From assembly GCA_036311285.1 (NCBI GenBank), contig JAXJQF010000136.1, positions 1-10,408 of the forward strand: 10,408 bases of DNA, read 5' to 3'. Within the stretch, counting starts at the first letter, position 1; each line of letters opens with the position of its first letter. Positions 6,267 through 10,408 of this stretch are shown one piece after another. Both the position numbers and the translations under genes were made by a program. The notes under the pieces were generated by a model. It did not search any database, was not told where the DNA came from, and saw only the letters and a list, made by a program, of their open reading frames with translations. The stretch comes from JAXJQF01 sp036311285 (GTDB lineage Bacteria; Pseudomonadota; Gammaproteobacteria; Enterobacterales; Succinivibrionaceae).

Positions 6267-6434
6267 AAATGTTTTTTGTTAATTTCAAATCAAAACATAG
6301 AGTATAAAAATACATTTATTTTTGTGAACTCAAAGCCAATTTTAAGTATATAGTTATAAATAGGGAAATCCAAAATAATATAATATTAGTATTAAAACGA
6401 TTTATAAATAAAAACATACAAAAGAGAAAGTAAC

Positions 6435-7967
6435 ATGAATTTTAATGATATCGAGAATCTTTCACCATCGGAAATATGGCATTACTTTAAAAAAATATGT
6501 GCTATACCTCATATCTCTGGACACGAACAACAGTTATCACAATATCTAGTAGATTTTGCAAAAGAAAACAAACTTGAGTATATAGCAACAGATTGTGGCA
6601 ATGTTATTATTAAAAAGAAATCAAATCACGTTAGTAATAAAGACAATTGTCCTACCGTTATAATTCAAGCTCATATCGATATGGTTGGTGTACATGATAG
6701 TGAAATAGACTTCGATTTCTTAACAATGCCTATTCAACCTGAAATAACACCTGACGGTTATGTTACAGCTAAAAAAACAACTCTTGGTGCTGATAATGGA
6801 ATTGGTGTTGCGAGTATATTAGCAATCCTTGCCAATAACTTTATTACAATACCAAACCTTATTGCTATATTTACTGTTTCAGAAGAAACCTCAATGCTTG
6901 GAGTAAACCAATTAAATCCTGACGATATCAAAGAAGCAACCTATGCTATCAACTTAGATACAGAAGACATGGGGGAAATTTGCTTAGGTTGTGCAGGAAG
7001 TTCTACCTACAACATAACCTATACTCCTACAAAAATAATCAACAACCACGAATATGATATATATAAACTAGAAATCAATAACGGTTTAGGTGGTCATAGC
7101 GGAATTGATATAGACAAGGGACAAATGAATGTCGCTGCTGAATTATTAAGTGTTCTTGACGAAATTAATAACGAAGCAATGCGTATCGACAATAAGATAT
7201 GGTGTAACTTTCTATCAATTAATGCTGGTACTGTAAGAAACGCTATTCCTTCAAATGGAACTCTATACTTTGCAATAAAAAAAGAAAACACTATTAAAGC
7301 AATATCTATATTAAAAGATAAAATCCATGTAAAAGTATTTCAATATGTAGAAAACAAGAAGGATCCATTCTTATCATACAATATTGAAAAAATAGAGAGC
7401 TCTAACGATGAAATAAATCTTGATAATATATACTCTGACGAAGATACTATAGAAATCGTTAAACTCATGAACCTTAATACTAAGGTTATCGAATACACTC
7501 CAAGTGAAACCCCACTAACCTCATGTAACTTAGGTGTAATAAAAACAGATAAAAATCAAATTACAACATTTTCAGCTCTGGCAAGATACGGAAACAGTAA
7601 TGGGAAAGAGTTAATTGAATCCAAAATTGAAGAGCTATGTAATAGTATCAGTAACTGCAAGATTACTGAAAAATCTTGCTACGATTTTTGGGAAGCTAAT
7701 TATGAAAGCGAGTTAGCCAAAATCGCAACTACTGAATATCTAAACCTGACAGGACGAGCTACAAAATTAACAGAAATTCACGCAGGACTTGAATGTGGAA
7801 CCTTAAAACAACTAAATCCTAACCTTGAAATTATTTCAATTGGACCAAACATCGAGGCACCGCATACAATAAACGAAAGAGTTAATATAGATTCTGTTGG
7901 ATTAACTCACCTATGGCTATCTGCTATATTGACTTATATAGCAGGCGTTAATCAAAAAGACAGCTAA
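6435..7967 (+). CDS. pepD: Aminoacyl-histidine dipeptidase (peptidase D, M20 family)
   Basis: Cytosolic two-metal dipeptidase of the M20C/PepD type (carnosinase-like, beta-alanyl-His and Xaa-His dipeptides). The 510-residue product is slightly longer than E. coli PepD (485). Metal and catalytic residues are in order: His80 and Asp82 in QAHIDMV, bridging Asp120 in LGADNGIG, base Glu150 and ligand Glu151 in SEETSMLG, Asp175 in NLDTED, and the last ligand His477 in APHTINERV. His221 in NGLGGHSGIDI lies in the dimerisation (lid) domain, inserted at about 200-390. The start ATG has a weak purine-rich site (AGAGAAAG) upstream. It is the only plus-strand gene here, divergent from glnS and convergent with tonB, so it is transcribed alone. 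Exact substrate range cannot be read from sequence. Confidence 0.95.
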   Translation: MNFNDIENLSPSEIWHYFKKICAIPHISGHEQQLSQYLVDFAKENKLEYIATDCGNVIIKKKSNHVSNKDNCPTVIIQAHIDMVGVHDSEIDFDFLTMPIQPEITPDGYVTAKKTTLGADNGIGVASILAILANNFITIPNLIAIFTVSEETSMLGVNQLNPDDIKEATYAINLDTEDMGEICLGCAGSSTYNITYTPTKIINNHEYDIYKLEINNGLGGHSGIDIDKGQMNVAAELLSVLDEINNEAMRIDNKIWCNFLSINAGTVRNAIPSNGTLYFAIKKENTIKAISILKDKIHVKVFQYVENKKDPFLSYNIEKIESSNDEINLDNIYSDEDTIEIVKLMNLNTKVIEYTPSETPLTSCNLGVIKTDKNQITTFSALARYGNSNGKELIESKIEELCNSISNCKITEKSCYDFWEANYESELAKIATTEYLNLTGRATKLTEIHAGLECGTLKQLNPNLEIISIGPNIEAPHTINERVNIDSVGLTHLWLSAILTYIAGVNQKDS

Positions 7968-8005
7968 AATAAAAAAATGTAGTTTATAAAAATCAAAATT
8001 TAATC

Positions 8006-8065
8006 GAGGATAATAATCATAATTTTAAAAACAAAAAAATTAAATTTTATGACTTATCTATCCTC
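8006..8065. terminator. Imperfect inverted repeat between convergent pepD and tonB
   Basis: Left arm 8006-8022 (GAGGATAATAATCATAA) pairs over 17 bp with 8047-8065, needing only two single-base bulges (C8053 and C8058); the loop is a 24-base A/T-rich stretch. Its position 38 bases after the pepD stop and just after the tonB stop suggests a shared transcript-end structure. It has no adjoining T-tract on either strand, so classic intrinsic termination is uncertain. Confidence 0.45.
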
Positions 8066-8070
8066 CTTTA

Positions 8071-8991
8071 TTAACGTAGTCGATAAACTATAGGAATCAC
8101 AAAAACCATATCATCACCTAAGTAACCTACATTAAAACCAATAAGTTTTTCGCCTAGTTTTTCTGTTTCTTTATCGAGCAAATATCGGTTTGATTTTTTA
8201 CTTACAAAAGCTTGTACAACATTTCCATTTAAATCTATGAACACACTTAATTCTACAGTCCCCTCGATGTCTAAAATCTGAGCACGTCTTGGATATCTTT
8301 TTAATTGCGTTGCTCTTGCTATTAAAATAGATAAAACATCTACACTGCTATTACCGTTTAAAGAACTATTATTAACATTGTCATTACTGTTAGAAACTGC
8401 TGCTGTATTAGAATTATTATTAAACTCTATATCTAAGCTTTGTTTTGTAATTTGTTTTTCCTTTTGTTCCTTAATAATATTTTTATTCTGTGAATTTGAA
8501 ACGTCTTTCTTTTTATCAAAATTGGTTATTTCTTTTTTTATTGACTTTGTTTTTTCGCTAGTCTCTGTTTTAGATTTTACTTTCTTAACTTCTATTTTCT
8601 TTTGTACGGTCTTAATCTTTTGTGCTTGCTTTTTTTTATTTATCGTTTTTATTTCTTTTTTTACTTCAAACTTTTGTTGTTCTATAACTTCTAATTTATT
8701 AGTAGAATTTTCTGTTGTCATTTTTCTTAAAGAAGTATCTTCGTGTTTTATTTCTTCTGATTGTGAATTTAGTTTAGTATTTTGTTCTACTTTATTAGCT
8801 TGTTGAACATTATCATCAACTCTAACAATATATTGTGTTACATAAATACTATTAGATTGCAAAGACTTTAGCTCTACCTTTGGTTCTAGGAAGAAAGACA
8901 AAACAACAAGGAGTATTAGAATTATAACTAGTGTTAAACTAGCTATAAACTTAGCTCTCTTTTCATAATCCGTATTTTTATTTAACTTCAT
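8071..8991 (-). CDS. tonB: TonB-family energy transducer with Lys/Glu-rich spacer
   Basis: TonB spans the periplasm and carries proton-motive energy from ExbB-ExbD to outer-membrane receptors. Starting at the ATG at 8991 (a TTG one codon earlier is possible) it has 306 residues: short cytoplasmic basic tail, membrane anchor 15-35, a long spacer and a TonB C-terminal domain at about 220-306 with LKRYPRRAQ, IEGTVELSVFIDLNGNVVQA and the final VIPIVYRL. Odd points: the spacer has no proline between Pro37 and Pro234, whereas classical TonB is Pro-rich; instead it is Lys/Glu-rich (about 107-183) then Asn/Ser-rich (190-217). The anchor has no histidine, while E. coli TonB uses Ser16/His20. TolA is an alternative because of the Lys/Glu spacer, but the YP motif and C-terminal domain favour TonB. 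Third gene of exbB-exbD-tonB, 28 bases after exbD; the ribosome site is weak. Confidence 0.88.
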   Translation of the reverse strand: MKLNKNTDYEKRAKFIASLTLVIILILLVVLSFFLEPKVELKSLQSNSIYVTQYIVRVDDNVQQANKVEQNTKLNSQSEEIKHEDTSLRKMTTENSTNKLEVIEQQKFEVKKEIKTINKKKQAQKIKTVQKKIEVKKVKSKTETSEKTKSIKKEITNFDKKKDVSNSQNKNIIKEQKEKQITKQSLDIEFNNNSNTAAVSNSNDNVNNSSLNGNSSVDVLSILIARATQLKRYPRRAQILDIEGTVELSVFIDLNGNVVQAFVSKKSNRYLLDKETEKLGEKLIGFNVGYLGDDMVFVIPIVYRLR

Positions 8992-9019
8992 CAAAGTATA
9001 TAACCAGTACTAAAAATAA

Positions 9020-9490
9020 TTATTGAGCTTCTTTTACTTCGATATTTTGTATTGATAAAGTTTTATCTTGATTTTCATTTGAAATTATAGATTTTTCAAG
9101 ATCTGTACTTATTACAAATCTCCCCTTACGTTTAATTTTTGCGATATCTACTATTCCTACAAAACTTTTAAACGGAGCATCTTGGTCCGCAACAATGTTT
9201 AGAGGCAACTCATTTTTTTCATCCAATAATGCTCTAATTTCAGATAAGGATATCTTTTTATTATCAAAGTAATAATCACCTACCTTATCTATAACAATTG
9301 AGATATATTTGTGGTTAGTATCAACAACAGCTGAAGTTGATTTTGGTAATATCATATCAATTACAGGCTTAGAAAAAGTTGTAGTTAAAACAAAGAATAT
9401 TACCAACATAAAAATAACATCGATCAACGGCGTTAAATCTAAACTCAAATCATCATCCTCAAATGAAAAGTCGTTTTTAATGCTCTTCAT
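9020..9490 (-). CDS. exbD: Biopolymer transport protein ExbD (TolR family)
   Basis: ExbD is the single-span partner of ExbB in the proton-driven motor that energises TonB. From the ATG at 9490 the product has 156 residues: an acidic cytoplasmic tail (FEDDDLSLD), then the transmembrane helix LTPLIDVIFMLVIFFVLTTTF (19-39) with the essential proton-carrying aspartate at residue 24, equivalent to Asp25 of E. coli ExbD. The periplasmic domain follows, including LPLNIVADQDAPFKSFVGIVDIAKI. I chose this start because GAGG lies 9 bases upstream; an in-frame ATG 21 bases earlier has no ribosome site. The start overlaps the last 14 bases of exbB, suggesting translational coupling. About 20 extra residues follow the usual end of the domain. 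Confidence 0.93.
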   Translation of the reverse strand: MKSIKNDFSFEDDDLSLDLTPLIDVIFMLVIFFVLTTTFSKPVIDMILPKSTSAVVDTNHKYISIVIDKVGDYYFDNKKISLSEIRALLDEKNELPLNIVADQDAPFKSFVGIVDIAKIKRKGRFVISTDLEKSIISNENQDKTLSIQNIEVKEAQ

Positions 9491-10121
9491 AACTATTTGC
9501 CTCATCTTCAATTGTACGAGAATGAATAATCTTTCGGTATATATCGAATGCTCTATAGCAATGCTCTATTGTCTCAATTTGAAACCACTTCATTCTTAAA
9601 GACATAAGATAAAAAGCTATAAGACTTGGAATAGCAACTACTAAACCTAATATAGTAGTTATTAGAGCTTGCCAAATTCCTTCTGCTAAAACCGAAGGAT
9701 TTGGTGTTGTTTCAGCTGCAACAACTTGAAACACAGTAAGCATACCAATTACTGTTCCTAATAAACCACATAGTGGAGAAATAACAGAAATTATTTTTAG
9801 CCAAGTTATCCCACTTGCAACCTTTTTAAAATTTTTATAAAAAAGATATGAAACCTCTGCTCTCATATCCTCTGAATGGTTAGAATGTTTTGTTACTGTA
9901 TCTCTGATAATAATTAAAAATGGATTTTTACCTGAATAACTGGCAAGCATTTTTTCAAGATCAAAATCTGATGCAAAAAAAACTTTTTTAAAATCCTTCC
10001 AAACTAATGCTGTATAACTAAATATATATGTTGAAACAAATATAGAGATCAATCCTAATAAAACTATGAATAAACCACATATACCAAAAACATTATATAT
10101 TTCAAACAAGTTCCACTTCAC
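9477..10121 (-). CDS. exbB: ExbB/TolQ-family proton channel protein
   Basis: Three-span inner-membrane protein that forms the proton channel and stator of the ExbB-ExbD-TonB motor. The 214-residue product has membrane segments at about 13-33, 105-130 and 150-173, with the family core SPLCGLLGTVIGMLTVFQ (115-132) and GIWQALITTILGLVVAIPSLIAFY (148-171). It is shorter than E. coli ExbB (244) because the N-terminal periplasmic part is short. Where E. coli ExbB has Glu176 in the third helix, this protein has Gln151; from memory, Gln occurs here in other ExbB homologues. Translation starts at GTG (10121), 8 bases after AGGAG; the nearby ATG at 10126 is out of frame and hits a stop at once. First gene of the operon; the 96-base gap upstream has no terminator, so read-through from the nuclease-like gene is possible. 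Confidence 0.92.
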   Translation of the reverse strand: MKWNLFEIYNVFGICGLFIVLLGLISIFVSTYIFSYTALVWKDFKKVFFASDFDLEKMLASYSGKNPFLIIIRDTVTKHSNHSEDMRAEVSYLFYKNFKKVASGITWLKIISVISPLCGLLGTVIGMLTVFQVVAAETTPNPSVLAEGIWQALITTILGLVVAIPSLIAFYLMSLRMKWFQIETIEHCYRAFDIYRKIIHSRTIEDEANSYEEH

Positions 10122-10217
10122 TACATATTCTCCTAAATTAAATCTATAAAGACATATTGGTACAAGGTATATTTTTATCCATCATTATTTCTATTTTAGT
10201 TTCGATCTCCGCTTGAT

Positions 10218-10408
10218 TTAATCCAGCTTTTCAATCAAACATTGATGATCTTTTGTTTTAGGATTATAGTTAATTCCTATAAGTAATACATCATTCGGAT
10301 AATCACCATCACGATATCTACTAAAATACTCTTTCTCTTTTATCTGATTCAATGCATCCTCTGCACTCTGACCATATTTAAATTCTATAAGTAAGATAGG
10401 TAGATGAA
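10218..10408 (-). CDS. C-terminal end of a PD-(D/E)XK nuclease-like protein (partial)
   Basis: An open frame enters from the right edge and stops at 10218; 62 residues are visible and the start lies outside the window. The fragment contains LLIEFKYGQSAEDALNQIKE, then YFSRY and DVLLIGINYNPKTKDHQ. This is the C-terminal nuclease-like domain (PDDEXK_9 type) that usually follows an AAA-ATPase-like domain in multi-copy proteins of gut anaerobes. IEFK supplies the E-x-K part of the PD-(D/E)XK catalytic motif; the earlier Asp would lie upstream of the visible part. The cellular role of these proteins is not settled. It is on the same strand as exbB and ends 96 bases before it. Confidence 0.8.
   Translation of the reverse strand, partial: HLPILLIEFKYGQSAEDALNQIKEKEYFSRYRDGDYPNDVLLIGINYNPKTKDHQCLIEKLD

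Larger units (their letters stand above)
6075..6434. other. 360-base divergent intergenic region, glnS to pepD
   Basis: No coding potential is visible. It must contain promoters for glnS (minus) and pepD (plus). A perfect TATAAT lies at 6379-6384, 50 bases before the pepD ATG, without a convincing -35. For glnS, TTGTTA and TGTATT spaced 16 bases occur at about 6138-6111, but this is no better than chance in such AT-rich DNA. Two structured elements stand out: a long inverted repeat at 6113-6165 and an 18-base dyad at 6249-6266. Confidence 0.55.

Noticed and set aside
7094..7291. A 65-codon minus-strand open frame inside pepD
   Set aside because: It is antisense to the PepD lid-domain region, whose plus-strand frame carries the family motifs.
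8378..8806. A 142-codon plus-strand open frame with a very hydrophobic, Phe/Ser/Leu-rich translation
   Set aside because: It is the antisense image of the Lys/Glu/Asn-rich TonB spacer; AAA/GAA codons read backwards give Phe and Ser. It has no homology signal and lies fully within tonB.
8071..10121. Reading the operon as tolQ-tolR-tolA
   Set aside because: The charged spacer is TolA-like, but the third protein ends in a TonB-type domain with the YP motif, and no tolB or pal follows. ExbB-ExbD-TonB fits better.
10175..10192. Fur box upstream of exbB
   Set aside because: The minus strand has AATAATGAT at 10189-10181, matching half of a Fur site, but the second half does not match. In AT-rich DNA this is too weak to call.

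Overview
The window reads as an AT-rich gammaproteobacterial chromosome segment. Supporting points: bamC sits directly upstream of purC, as in Escherichia coli; GlnRS has the E. coli-type length and motifs; there is a PepD-type M20 dipeptidase, a YrbL-family kinase-like protein and an ExbB-ExbD-TonB set. The low G+C, together with a PDDEXK_9-type nuclease C-terminus (a family common in anaerobic gut bacteria), makes me suspect a host-associated anaerobe such as a Succinivibrionaceae member. That placement is inference.

Layout. From 1 to about 6.1 kb everything is on the minus strand: purC (1-714), bamC (875-2020), a small secreted protein of unknown function (2235-2660), a YrbL-family protein (2837-3436), an unrecognised acidic cytoplasmic protein (3887-4366) and glnS (4407-6074). 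glnS and the acidic protein look like one transcription unit ending at a strong intrinsic terminator near 3835-3856. The small secreted protein has its own terminator at 2180-2203. pepD (6435-7967) is the only plus-strand gene; it diverges from glnS across a 360-base gap and converges on tonB. From 10.1 to 8.07 kb an exbB-exbD-tonB operon runs on the minus strand. Upstream of it lies the C-terminal end of a PD-(D/E)XK nuclease-like protein cut by the window edge.

Roles. PurC makes SAICAR in purine synthesis; BamC is an outer-membrane lipoprotein of the beta-barrel assembly machine; GlnRS charges tRNA-Gln; PepD hydrolyses dipeptides; ExbB-ExbD-TonB passes proton-motive force to outer-membrane receptors, none of which is encoded here. 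Base composition is uneven: row 1-60 in purC has 26 G+C of 60, row 8461-8520 in the tonB spacer has 13 of 60.

Most of the window is ordinary housekeeping content. I do not see a clearly new multi-gene system. The points worth a second look are a TonB whose long periplasmic spacer is Lys/Glu-rich and free of proline and whose membrane anchor lacks the usual histidine; several paired repeats and dyads in the gene-free stretches at 2.1, 3.6 and 6.1-6.3 kb; a PhoP-box-like repeat upstream of the YrbL gene; and two conserved-looking proteins I cannot assign.
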